Source: an uncultured Bacteroides sp.
GTDB taxonomy: Bacteria; Bacteroidota; Bacteroidia; Bacteroidales; Bacteroidaceae
Length of the DNA stretch: 5,446 nucleotides
Assembly (NCBI GenBank): GCA_900551645.1
Contig: URWP01000188.1
Location: 1 to 5,446 of the forward strand
Reading direction: 5' to 3'
Shown here: positions 1-5,446 of the stretch, piece by piece
How positions within the stretch are numbered: position 1 is the first letter of the stretch
Layout of the letters: each line of letters begins with the position of its first letter
The notes under the pieces: model-generated
Told to the model about the DNA's origin: nothing
What the model saw: the letters and a program-made list of their open reading frames with translations, nothing else
Database searches by the model: none
Made by a program: the position numbers and the translations under genes

Positions 1-167
1 CTATTTTTATGCTTTATAGGCTACCGGAAAGTGAACGGGTATGCTCCGGAATATGTACTTTGACGACCGGTTGGTTCGATGTTTGGTAGAAAAGAGGGGC
101 CAGTTCTATGTTATGGGCTACTAGAAATCTGGAATGTACTATGTGAAATGTTTTAATATACTAGATT
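1..167. other. Left-edge region with no recognisable gene
   Basis: No credible coding region is visible on either strand. All six frames are broken by stops or lack a start; the longest open stretch is on the minus strand, about 14-164, and has no ATG. The best promoter-like signal for the gene starting at 168 is TTTG at 82-85, then 21 bp, then TATGTTAT at 107-114. This matches only four of the six fixed bases of the Bacteroides -7 box (TAnnTTTG), so it is not called. An imperfect direct repeat lies at 19-30 and 116-127 (GGCTACCGGAAA and GGCTACTAGAAA). The stretch is probably the leader of the next gene plus intergenic DNA; a degraded gene end cannot be excluded. Confidence 0.5.
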
Positions 168-485
168 ATGGAAACTAGCATTTGGATAACAGCTGCCATC
201 TTGTTTGTATTGGGACTGCTTGTCAGAAGATACCCCAATCTTATAGCGGGTTACAACACCATGAGTGCAGAACAGAAAAAGAAAGTAGATATAAAAGGTC
301 TGTCAGGTTTCATGTGCCGTTCGCTATGTGTAATGGCGGTGCTTATGATTCTATCCTATTATGCAATGGGGGTAATGTCTGTGAGCGAGAAGGTTACATC
401 AATCGTGTCGACTACGCTGATACCCATCATCGGAGTGATTTATGTGGTGGTGAGGGTTCAGCGTTATGATCACAACGGGAAATGA
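168..485 (+). CDS. Small DUF3784-family membrane protein
   Basis: This 105-residue protein has the layout of DUF3784 proteins, small membrane proteins of unknown function. It has an N-terminal membrane segment (about residues 4-20), a short polar stretch with the characteristic LIAGYNTMSAEQKKKVD motif (25-41) running into KGLSGF, a second membrane segment (about 51-70) and a third (about 76-96), then a short basic tail. The YNTMS...KKKVD stretch is the family signature as I recall it; the length is normal for the family. The ATG at 168 is preferred because the first membrane helix begins just after it. The upstream bases are A/T-rich with no Shine-Dalgarno, as is usual in Bacteroidales. The gene converges on the DUF6064-like gene with 43 bp between the stops and no clear hairpin there. 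No catalytic residues are recognisable and the function is unknown. Confidence 0.8.
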   Translation: METSIWITAAILFVLGLLVRRYPNLIAGYNTMSAEQKKKVDIKGLSGFMCRSLCVMAVLMILSYYAMGVMSVSEKVTSIVSTTLIPIIGVIYVVVRVQRYDHNGK

Positions 486-528
486 AGCAGCTATAATTGT
501 TTTTATTCTGTTCCCTGCGACACTATCT

Positions 529-1257
529 TTATATGTCCTTTGCCAATTCTATAAACAATGTTCCCATTAGAATAATGCCTACCCCGATACAGAGGATGAT
601 GAGCAGCCAATTCATATATTTGGTTTTCGGCTTGGTCACGTCATGTAGATTGCATAAGAAATATTCCTTGAAGAACAAATAGATGGCAGGTACTGATGCG
701 CTGGCCAACAGGTAGTCTTCGGGTATCTTGAAGAAAAAGGTCTTCGAGAATCCTATCATTGCCCAATGGCAAAGTAGCAGCACAATGAACAGATTTATTT
801 TCCGGGAGAACATCAATAAAATTCCAATGGTAAAAACTACAACAGAGCATGGCATGACAGGGGAAGTGATGGTCGGAAAATCCATACCTCGTAGTATGGA
901 AGCTATCGGATACAGGAAAGGCATGTACAGCAGGAAACAGGCCAGTCTGGTATATTTATGATTCCGTTCAAAAGGAGTATATCCTGTCAGCAGGTCCCAA
1001 AGCCATGAGGCGGCAAGGATTCCCCAAAAGATAGCCATGACATTGTTATAGCTTCGTTCTGCACAATAGACATAGAAATAGACGATGGAAATCCAAAGAT
1101 AGAGTGCTATCAGAAAGATTTTCATGCTGATGATACTCCGTTGGCAAGGTTTCTTGATTAGATAAGTGGTCAGGCAGATACCGGTTAACGTGATGATAAG
1201 TTGGTATATCCAGGTTGAGGAATTGTATAACGCAATTGTTCTCCAAAATGTTTCCAT
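529..1257 (-). CDS. DUF6064-like multi-pass membrane protein
   Basis: With the start at 1257 this is a 242-residue inner-membrane protein with about seven or eight hydrophobic segments (roughly 16-34, 43-64, 73-92, 105-123, 132-150, 153-171, 187-200 and 215-237). The N-terminus METFWRTIALYN, the FPTITSPVMPC stretch followed by VFTIGILL (127-147) and the IPED motif (178-181) resemble the DUF6064 family, where a PC-containing segment precedes a GLLL-like helix. The open frame extends upstream to an ATG at 1323, but those 22 extra residues are polar and basic, while METFW looks like the family's usual beginning, so 1257 is chosen. No Shine-Dalgarno is visible. The gene lies downstream of yfhO on the same strand but is separated by that gene's terminator, so it is probably transcribed separately. 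Function unknown; the family assignment rests on memory of the motif. Confidence 0.72.
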   Translation of the reverse strand: METFWRTIALYNSSTWIYQLIITLTGICLTTYLIKKPCQRSIISMKIFLIALYLWISIVYFYVYCAERSYNNVMAIFWGILAASWLWDLLTGYTPFERNHKYTRLACFLLYMPFLYPIASILRGMDFPTITSPVMPCSVVVFTIGILLMFSRKINLFIVLLLCHWAMIGFSKTFFFKIPEDYLLASASVPAIYLFFKEYFLCNLHDVTKPKTKYMNWLLIILCIGVGIILMGTLFIELAKDI

Positions 1258-1338
1258 CGTGTTATTGTTTTTTAGTTTTTGGTTAATGAGGAGTTTTGCT
1301 CCAAGAAAATGAACATGAGACAAGGTGGTATCTGTCGG

Positions 1339-1355
1339 ATCTATTGCAAATAGAT
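1339..1355. repeat. Perfect 7-bp inverted repeat upstream of the DUF6064-like gene
   Basis: ATCTATT (1339-1345) and AATAGAT (1349-1355) form a perfect inverted repeat around a 3-base centre, GCA. It lies 82-98 bp upstream of the chosen start of the DUF6064-like gene, between that gene and the yfhO terminator. This is where a promoter or operator for the gene would be expected. A 3-base loop and A/T-rich arms make it a poor RNA hairpin, so a DNA-binding site is the likelier reading if it has a role. Chance occurrence is possible. Confidence 0.4.
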
Positions 1356-1372
1356 ATGGAATGAGTCGAAAA

Positions 1373-1411
1373 CAGCCGTTATTGACAGATTTGACAGGTC
1401 AATAACGGCTG
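1373..1411 (-). terminator. Hairpin terminator downstream of yfhO
   Basis: A perfect 14-bp inverted repeat (1373-1386 pairing with 1398-1411, arm CAGCCGTTATTGAC on the plus strand) encloses an 11-base loop. It starts 18 bases after the yfhO stop. In the direction of yfhO transcription the stem is followed by TTTTCGACTC, a short and interrupted T tract; in the other direction there is no T tract. It therefore reads as a minus-strand intrinsic terminator for yfhO. The weak T tract leaves open a role as an mRNA 3'-end stabiliser. Confidence 0.75.
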
Positions 1412-1429
1412 AATCAATCAGATAAAATA

Positions 1430-3928
1430 TTATGCGTCTTTTCTGTGATGACGTATTCCCAATATAATAATGATGACAGTACCTGCCAACAGTAATCCTA
1501 AAGCTGTATAGGCTATTGTTTCTGTGACATGCAATGATTTCGGGTCGAAGGTAAATTCGATGGTATGTTTACCCGCCGGAACATTCATGGCACGTAAGAT
1601 GTAGTCGGCACGTCCGTGAGGAACTTCTTTGCCGTCAATGAAGGACTGCCATCCCGGATAATAGATTTCCGAGAATACTACGACACCTCCTTTCGGGCTG
1701 TTTACCTCGTATGTCAGTGCGTTGGGTTCGTATGCGGTCAGGGTGATAGTATTCAGACTGTCAGCTACAGCCGTTTCTGCCTTCACTTCGGCTGCGAAAC
1801 GTTTGTCAACCACGGCCGTATGCTTCGGGTCCATCTGATGCAAGGCATCGATTTCCAGGTTGGCATTGTCTACATATTTCACTTTATCCACAAACCAGGC
1901 ATTGCCCATAGCATACGGATTGAGTATAGGTACGGTATTGCCATCCTGTAACGGGAAGATGTAATACCGGGTGTTCAGCATATTCAGTACCGGGAAGTGG
2001 CTGGCGTCCACTTGAGTCATATCACCGCCTGCAGCCGGAAGTTCCTTGAACAAGGAAGTGATTTCTCCCTGAATATGTTCTTCGATGATTTCCTGATAGC
2101 GACGCAGTTTGGCAGCGTGGTAACCTCCGATGCTCTTGTGCCAATACGAAGTTTCGTTTTCGTTGAAGGTATTGGTAGACAGGTTCAGGACACGGAAATC
2201 CAGTGTCTTGTCGGCTAGAATCTCTTTATCTGTCTGCGAAGGTTCCAGAAAAGGTTTCATGTCTGAACCTTTGGCTACGAATTGTCCGTCATACAAATAA
2301 CGCTTGTTGACTCCCCACATGTCTATCAGGCAGACCAAGGTAATCAGAGCGATAGTCCATTGGGCTTTCAGCTTACCCATGCAGTATAATCCCAGGATAA
2401 TGAATCCGACAAGAATGAAAATCAGACTGCGCCAGGCATCGGCAGTAAATACCGCTACACGCATTTCTTCCAGATTCATCAGAATCGGAGTCAGCTGTTC
2501 CTGCGGGATAGCTGACTGTAAAGCGCTCATTTCGGCGGTAGAAATATAGTTCGGAAAGAAGAAGCGTGGAGCCGCGGCAAACAGCAGGGCCAGACCTCCG
2601 GTTAATCCCAGGCTGATATAGAAGGCTTTAGCCCGTTCCTTGAACAAGGCCGGATGCTCTATCACTTCTTTCAAAGCCATGATGCCTAGCAGGGGTATTG
2701 TAAATTCTGCAATCACCAGGATGGAAGAAACCGCGCGGAATTTATTGTACATTGGTACATAGTCGATGAAGAAATCGGTCAATCCCATGAAATTCTTTCC
2801 CCATGAAAGTAGGATAGAAAAGACTGTGCCGCCTAGCAATGCCCATTTCATTGGTCCCTTCACCAGAAAACATCCCAAGATGAACAGGAATACTACAAAA
2901 GCACCGACATATACCGGGCCGGCTGTACCCGGTTGTTCGCCCCAGTATTGTCCGATCTGTGTATACAGTCCCATGTAGTTCGGGTCCGCTTTTGCCATGG
3001 CTGTCGTATTCTGTGAAAGCGGAACAGAAGCTCCTCCTTTCACATTCGGTACCAATAGCGAGAATGTTTCTCCGATACCATAGCTCCATTGCGTGATATA
3101 GTCACGTTCCAGTCCGCTGCTGGTCTGGTTGGCTGTATTTTCTTTTACCAGTTCACTTTTCCCCCGCATGCTTTCCTTGCTGTACTGATAAGTGTGATAC
3201 AGGTTGGATAGGTTGACACAGATACCTACCAGTCCGGCTATAACAAGTATTCCTGTCGATTTCAGGAAATCGTTGAATTGTTTTTCTTTCCAGGCTGATA
3301 CACCGAATGCGATAGCCATGAACAGCATGACGAACAAGAAATAGTAAGTCATCTGCAAGTGGTTGGATACAATCTGAAGCGCTACAAAAAGAGCGGTGAC
3401 AATGCTTCCCGACAAATATTTCTTCCGGTAAATCAGGACCATACCGGCGATGGTAGGTGGAATATAGGCCAGTGTGACGAATTTCCAGATATGACCGGCG
3501 GCAATGATGATGAAGAAATACGAGGAGAATGCCCAGATAATGGCTCCTAAAGCCGACATCCAGACCTTGAAGTTGAAGGCACGCAGCAGGATATAGAATC
3601 CCAGTAGCATGACAAATACATACCATACATAGGTAGGCAGAAACAGGTGATACAGGTTTTGTACATAGTTCAGCAGTTTGCTGGAACCGTAACTCGGTGC
3701 CAACTGGTAGGTCGGCATCCCTCCGAACAAGGCGTTTGTCCATCGGGTAGTTTCCCCTGTACGGTCATGAAATTCTTTGGCTTCCTGTCCGGCACCGATT
3801 CCGGCCACAGCATCATGTTGGGCCAGGATTCTTCCTTCGGTCACTGCCGGATAGAAATATACAAACGAGATGACCATGAAAAGTACGACTGCCACTATAT
3901 CAGGAAGTAGCTTCTTGAACAGACTCAT
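1430..3928 (-). CDS. yfhO: YfhO family membrane protein (GT-C type, putative glycosyltransferase)
   Basis: This 832-residue integral membrane protein matches the YfhO family (PF09586). It opens with a membrane helix (about 9-28) and a large extracytoplasmic loop containing QHD (37-39), GQEA (47-50) and W63 followed by GGMPTYQL; the acidic residue in such a loop is typical of GT-C glycosyltransferases. Many helices follow (about 100-245). The ITQWSYGIGETFSLLVPN segment (278-295), YWGEQPG (328-334) and VPMYNKFRAVSSIL (391-404) are conserved family stretches as I recall them. A soluble region begins near residue 555, and the family's C-terminal motif YYPGW...DG...VPAGKHTIEF precedes a last helix and a basic tail, HHRKDA. 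Gram-positive YfhO proteins are linked to sugar transfer from polyprenyl carriers onto cell-envelope polymers. The substrate here is unknown and no CsbB-like partner is in the window. The frame is intact, and the gene is divergent from pfs-luxS. Confidence 0.88.
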   Translation of the reverse strand: MSLFKKLLPDIVAVVLFMVISFVYFYPAVTEGRILAQHDAVAGIGAGQEAKEFHDRTGETTRWTNALFGGMPTYQLAPSYGSSKLLNYVQNLYHLFLPTYVWYVFVMLLGFYILLRAFNFKVWMSALGAIIWAFSSYFFIIIAAGHIWKFVTLAYIPPTIAGMVLIYRKKYLSGSIVTALFVALQIVSNHLQMTYYFLFVMLFMAIAFGVSAWKEKQFNDFLKSTGILVIAGLVGICVNLSNLYHTYQYSKESMRGKSELVKENTANQTSSGLERDYITQWSYGIGETFSLLVPNVKGGASVPLSQNTTAMAKADPNYMGLYTQIGQYWGEQPGTAGPVYVGAFVVFLFILGCFLVKGPMKWALLGGTVFSILLSWGKNFMGLTDFFIDYVPMYNKFRAVSSILVIAEFTIPLLGIMALKEVIEHPALFKERAKAFYISLGLTGGLALLFAAAPRFFFPNYISTAEMSALQSAIPQEQLTPILMNLEEMRVAVFTADAWRSLIFILVGFIILGLYCMGKLKAQWTIALITLVCLIDMWGVNKRYLYDGQFVAKGSDMKPFLEPSQTDKEILADKTLDFRVLNLSTNTFNENETSYWHKSIGGYHAAKLRRYQEIIEEHIQGEITSLFKELPAAGGDMTQVDASHFPVLNMLNTRYYIFPLQDGNTVPILNPYAMGNAWFVDKVKYVDNANLEIDALHQMDPKHTAVVDKRFAAEVKAETAVADSLNTITLTAYEPNALTYEVNSPKGGVVVFSEIYYPGWQSFIDGKEVPHGRADYILRAMNVPAGKHTIEFTFDPKSLHVTETIAYTALGLLLAGTVIIIILGIRHHRKDA

Positions 3929-3968
3929 AAACAGAATACTTTATTAATTATTAATTCTTTTCGACCGA

Positions 3969-3976
3969 CAAAGATA
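3969..3976 (-). promoter_or_regulatory. Bacteroides-type -7 box for yfhO
   Basis: Read on the minus strand the bases are TATCTTTG, a full match to the Bacteroides -7 consensus TAnnTTTG. The box lies 40 bp upstream of the yfhO ATG, implying a leader of about 34 bases that is very A/T-rich (TTAATAATTAATAAAG on the minus strand) and lacks a Shine-Dalgarno. I find no good TTTG -33 box at the expected 19-21 bp further upstream, which lowers confidence. Confidence 0.55.
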
Positions 3977-3999
3977 ACACAATACTGACTGAAAAGTCG

Positions 4000-4007
4000 T
4001 AAATTTG
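4000..4007 (+). promoter_or_regulatory. Bacteroides-type -7 box for the pfs-luxS unit
   Basis: TAAATTTG fully matches the Bacteroides -7 consensus TAnnTTTG and ends 23 bases before the pfs ATG, implying a leader of about 17 bases. The expected -33 position (about 3975-3980) reads TAACAC and does not match TTTG. No other convincing box lies between the two divergent genes, and none is seen between pfs and luxS, so this would serve both genes. Confidence 0.5.
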
Positions 4008-4030
4008 CTGACGAAAATCTTTTTTAACGC

Positions 4031-4726
4031 ATGAAAATAGGAATCATAACTGCCATGTCTTCTGAACAGAAGCAACTGGCCAATCAGCTTGAGAACAAGA
4101 CAGAACACATTGAAGGACCTTTTTCTTATATTGAAGGTACTATCCGACAAAATACCATTATTCTGATGCAGTGTGGTATCGGTAAAGTAAATGCAGCTGC
4201 AGGAACCGTAGAGCTTATCCGTCATTTTGCCCCGGATTGTATTATCAGTACAGGAGTAGCGGGCGGTATAGATACTTGTCTGAAAGTCATGGATGTAGTG
4301 GTGAGCCGTCAGATTGTTTATCACGACGTATGGTGCGGCGAAGGAAATGCATACGGTCAGATTCAGGGATTGCCGACTTTTTTTCAGGGAAATGATACAC
4401 TGTTCAACTGTGCTTTGAGTCTGGATACTGAGACTGCTATTCACGGAGGACTTATCTGTACCGGCGATAAATTCATTACCGACCGTCACGAACTGGATGC
4501 CATCAAGGCGAATTTTCCGGAAGGTCTGGCTGTCGATATGGAATCGGCTGCTATTGCTCAAGTATGTTACTTGTATAAGATACCGTTCATCAGTTTCCGT
4601 ATTATCAGCGATACACCGGGAGCCGACAAGCATTTTGAACAATATCTGAATTTTTGGGGAGAGATGGCCGACCGTTCATTCCGTGTTACTGAAACTTTCC
4701 TGAAAGCATTACCTCATAAACTTTAA
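4031..4726 (+). CDS. mtnN: 5'-methylthioadenosine/S-adenosylhomocysteine nucleosidase
   Basis: This cytoplasmic enzyme (also called Pfs or MTAN) hydrolyses S-adenosylhomocysteine to adenine and S-ribosylhomocysteine, and methylthioadenosine to adenine and methylthioribose. The 231 residues match the family length of about 230. Visible motifs are MKIGIITAMSSE with catalytic E12, CGIGKVNAAAGT (48-59), ISTGVAGG (72-79), CTGDKFI (143-149), VDMESAAIAQVC (168-179) with E171 in the ribose-binding position, and ISDTPG (192-197) with D194 corresponding to the catalytic Asp of the E. coli enzyme. The start at 4031 puts MKIGII at the N-terminus exactly as in known homologues. It has no Shine-Dalgarno and follows a T-rich leader. 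It is the first gene of a two-gene unit with luxS, which uses its product, so SAH recycling and AI-2 synthesis are coupled here. Confidence 0.95.
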   Translation: MKIGIITAMSSEQKQLANQLENKTEHIEGPFSYIEGTIRQNTIILMQCGIGKVNAAAGTVELIRHFAPDCIISTGVAGGIDTCLKVMDVVVSRQIVYHDVWCGEGNAYGQIQGLPTFFQGNDTLFNCALSLDTETAIHGGLICTGDKFITDRHELDAIKANFPEGLAVDMESAAIAQVCYLYKIPFISFRIISDTPGADKHFEQYLNFWGEMADRSFRVTETFLKALPHKL

Positions 4727-4730
4727 TTCC

Positions 4731-4735
4731 AAGGA
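4731..4735 (+). promoter_or_regulatory. Shine-Dalgarno-like AAGGA abutting the luxS start
   Basis: AAGGA lies in the 10-bp gap between pfs and luxS with only one base before the luxS ATG, closer than the usual 5-9 bases. It is the only Shine-Dalgarno-like sequence next to a start in this window. It may contribute little; translation may instead depend on coupling to the pfs stop just upstream. Confidence 0.3.
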
Positions 4736-4736
4736 C

Positions 4737-5216
4737 ATGAAAAAAATACCTAGCTTTACAGTTGACCACATTCATTTGTTGCGGGGAATTTACGTATCCC
4801 GTCAGGATGAAGTAGGTGGAGAGATCGTGACTACTTTCGATATCCGCATGAAGGAACCGAATCGTGAACCGGCGTTGGGGCCGGCTGCTATCCATACTAT
4901 TGAACATCTGGCAGCCACTTTCCTGCGTAATCATCCGACATGGGCCGATAAGATTATCTATTGGGGGCCGATGGGTTGTCTTACAGGAAATTATCTGGTT
5001 GTGAAAGGCGACTTGACTTCTCGTGAAATAGCTCCACTTGTGACAGAGACATTCCGTTTCATTGCCGGGTTCGATGGAGATATACCAGGTGCTTCTCCGC
5101 ATGACTGTGGAAACTACCTGATGATGAACTTGCCGATGGCCAAATGGGAAGCAGCGAAATACCTGCATGAGGTACTGGAACAGTTGACAGATGCCAATCT
5201 GGAATATCCGAAATAG
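4737..5216 (+). CDS. luxS: S-ribosylhomocysteine lyase LuxS (AI-2 synthase)
   Basis: LuxS is a cytoplasmic metalloenzyme, a homodimer in known members, that cleaves S-ribosylhomocysteine to homocysteine and 4,5-dihydroxy-2,3-pentanedione, the AI-2 precursor. The 159-residue protein contains the HTIEH motif with metal ligands H53 and H57 and catalytic E56, the third ligand C124 in HDCGNY (122-127), the active-site cysteine C81 in MGCLTGNYL (79-87), and the N-terminal substrate residues S6 and H11 in PSFTVDH. The length fits the family. The start is fixed by the N-terminal match to homologues. Its stop is followed within 8 bases by a strong hairpin terminator. It sits 10 bp behind pfs, which makes its substrate, so co-transcription is very likely. 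The residue after C81 is Leu, whereas E. coli has Arg and B. subtilis has Gln, so that position is variable. No truncation or frameshift is seen. Confidence 0.96.
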   Translation: MKKIPSFTVDHIHLLRGIYVSRQDEVGGEIVTTFDIRMKEPNREPALGPAAIHTIEHLAATFLRNHPTWADKIIYWGPMGCLTGNYLVVKGDLTSREIAPLVTETFRFIAGFDGDIPGASPHDCGNYLMMNLPMAKWEAAKYLHEVLEQLTDANLEYPK

Positions 5217-5223
5217 TTACAAT

Positions 5224-5268
5224 AAAAAATCAGCCGTTCTTCCGGAGAGGAGGAACGGCTGATTTTTT
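5224..5268. terminator. Bidirectional hairpin terminator between luxS and rpsO
   Basis: The left arm (5224-5243) pairs with the right arm (5249-5268) over 20 positions with a single T-G wobble (5240-5252) around a 5-base loop. The outer six pairs are an A run (5224-5229) against a T run (5263-5268). The stem is thus followed by a T tract on both strands, the expected form of an intrinsic terminator serving convergent genes. It begins 8 bases after the luxS stop and lies 24 bases after the rpsO stop. Its inner core CAGCCGTT/AACGGCTG is shared with the yfhO terminator. Confidence 0.92.
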
Positions 5269-5291
5269 GTTCGTTGCAGCAAGTAAACGGA

Positions 5292-5446
5292 TTACTTACG
5301 CAGACCGAGTTCTTTAACGATGGCACGGTATCTTTCGATGTCGCGGTCTTTCAAGTAAGACAGCAAGGCACGACGCTTACCTACCAAAGTAGTCAGAGCT
5401 CTTTCAGTGCTATAATCTTTTCTGTTGAGCTTCATGTGCTCAGTCA
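5292..5446 (-). CDS. rpsO: 30S ribosomal protein S15 (partial, C-terminal 50 residues)
   Basis: S15 binds the central domain of 16S rRNA and is a primary binding protein for assembly of the 30S platform. The minus strand encodes 50 residues before the TAA at 5292-5294; the rest of the gene lies beyond the right edge (about 39 residues are missing if it is a standard 89-residue S15). Visible features are TEHMKLNRKDYS, whose His and Asp have the same 7-residue spacing as the rRNA-contacting His41 and Asp48 of E. coli S15, then LVGKRRALLSYL and the C-terminus ERYRAIVKELGLRK, which is characteristic. The reading frame is intact. It is convergent with luxS and shares the bidirectional terminator, so the two units are functionally unrelated neighbours. 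Confidence 0.96.
   Translation of the reverse strand, partial: TEHMKLNRKDYSTERALTTLVGKRRALLSYLKDRDIERYRAIVKELGLRK

Noticed and set aside
82..114. Candidate promoter TTTG-N21-TATGTTAT for the DUF3784-like gene
   Set aside because: The -33 box and spacing fit, but the -7 box misses two of six fixed bases, including the final G.
79..156. 25-codon frame (ATG at 79) ahead of the DUF3784-like gene
   Set aside because: It is short, has no recognisable sequence and no ribosome-binding signal; a leader peptide is possible but unsupported.
1290..1302. GGAG-TTTTG-CTCC mini-hairpin upstream of the DUF6064-like gene
   Set aside because: A 4-bp stem is too short to separate from chance.
1258..1323. 22-residue N-terminal extension of the DUF6064-like protein
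   Set aside because: The extra residues are polar and basic, and the homologue-like N-terminus METFW begins at 1257. The longer start cannot be fully excluded.
3153..3743. 196-codon open frame in another minus-strand frame inside yfhO
   Set aside because: It lies wholly within the intact yfhO frame; the translation is rich in His, Cys and Arg, as expected of an out-of-frame reading, with no domain.
3944..4642. 232-codon open frame antisense to pfs
   Set aside because: It lies opposite a strongly supported enzyme, its translation shows no recognisable domain, and it would run through the pfs promoter region. It is a shadow of the real frame.
4686..5168. 160-codon open frame antisense to luxS
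   Set aside because: It is opposite luxS, whose catalytic and metal-binding residues are all intact; no domain or start signal supports the antisense reading.

Overview
The window looks like chromosomal core DNA from a gut Bacteroidales bacterium, most likely Bacteroides or Phocaeicola. The reasons are: start codons mostly preceded by A/T-rich sequence instead of a Shine-Dalgarno; -7 promoter boxes of the Bacteroides form TAnnTTTG; the protein families present (DUF3784, DUF6064, an 832-residue YfhO); and the sequence style of the S15 and LuxS proteins. I see no insertion sequence, prophage, CRISPR, tRNA or rRNA, and no sign of recent transfer. The genus call is inference; no database was searched.

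Layout from left to right. Positions 1-167 hold no recognisable gene. Positions 168-485 (+) encode a small DUF3784-type membrane protein. It converges on a multi-pass membrane protein resembling the DUF6064 family (529-1257, -). Upstream of that gene are a perfect 7-bp inverted repeat and then a 14-bp hairpin terminator belonging to the next gene, yfhO (1430-3928, -), a large GT-C-type membrane protein. A 102-bp divergent intergenic region (3929-4030) carries two opposed Bacteroides-type -7 boxes. From it, to the right, runs the two-gene unit pfs/mtnN (4031-4726) and luxS (4737-5216). A strong hairpin with A and T tracts on its two sides (5224-5268) then separates luxS from the convergent 3' end of rpsO (5292-5446, cut by the window edge).

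Function. Pfs cleaves S-adenosylhomocysteine to S-ribosylhomocysteine and adenine. LuxS then splits S-ribosylhomocysteine into homocysteine and DPD, the precursor of autoinducer-2. The two genes are 10 bp apart and catalyse consecutive steps of the activated methyl cycle, so this is a compact SAH detoxification and AI-2 unit. Key catalytic residues of both enzymes are present. YfhO is probably a lipid-linked-sugar glycosyltransferase, but its substrate in a Gram-negative host is unknown. The two small membrane proteins have no known function.

I did not find a clearly new system. The points most worth a second look are the overlapping divergent promoters between yfhO and pfs-luxS, the orphan YfhO, the shared stem core of the two terminators, and the palindrome upstream of the DUF6064-like gene.
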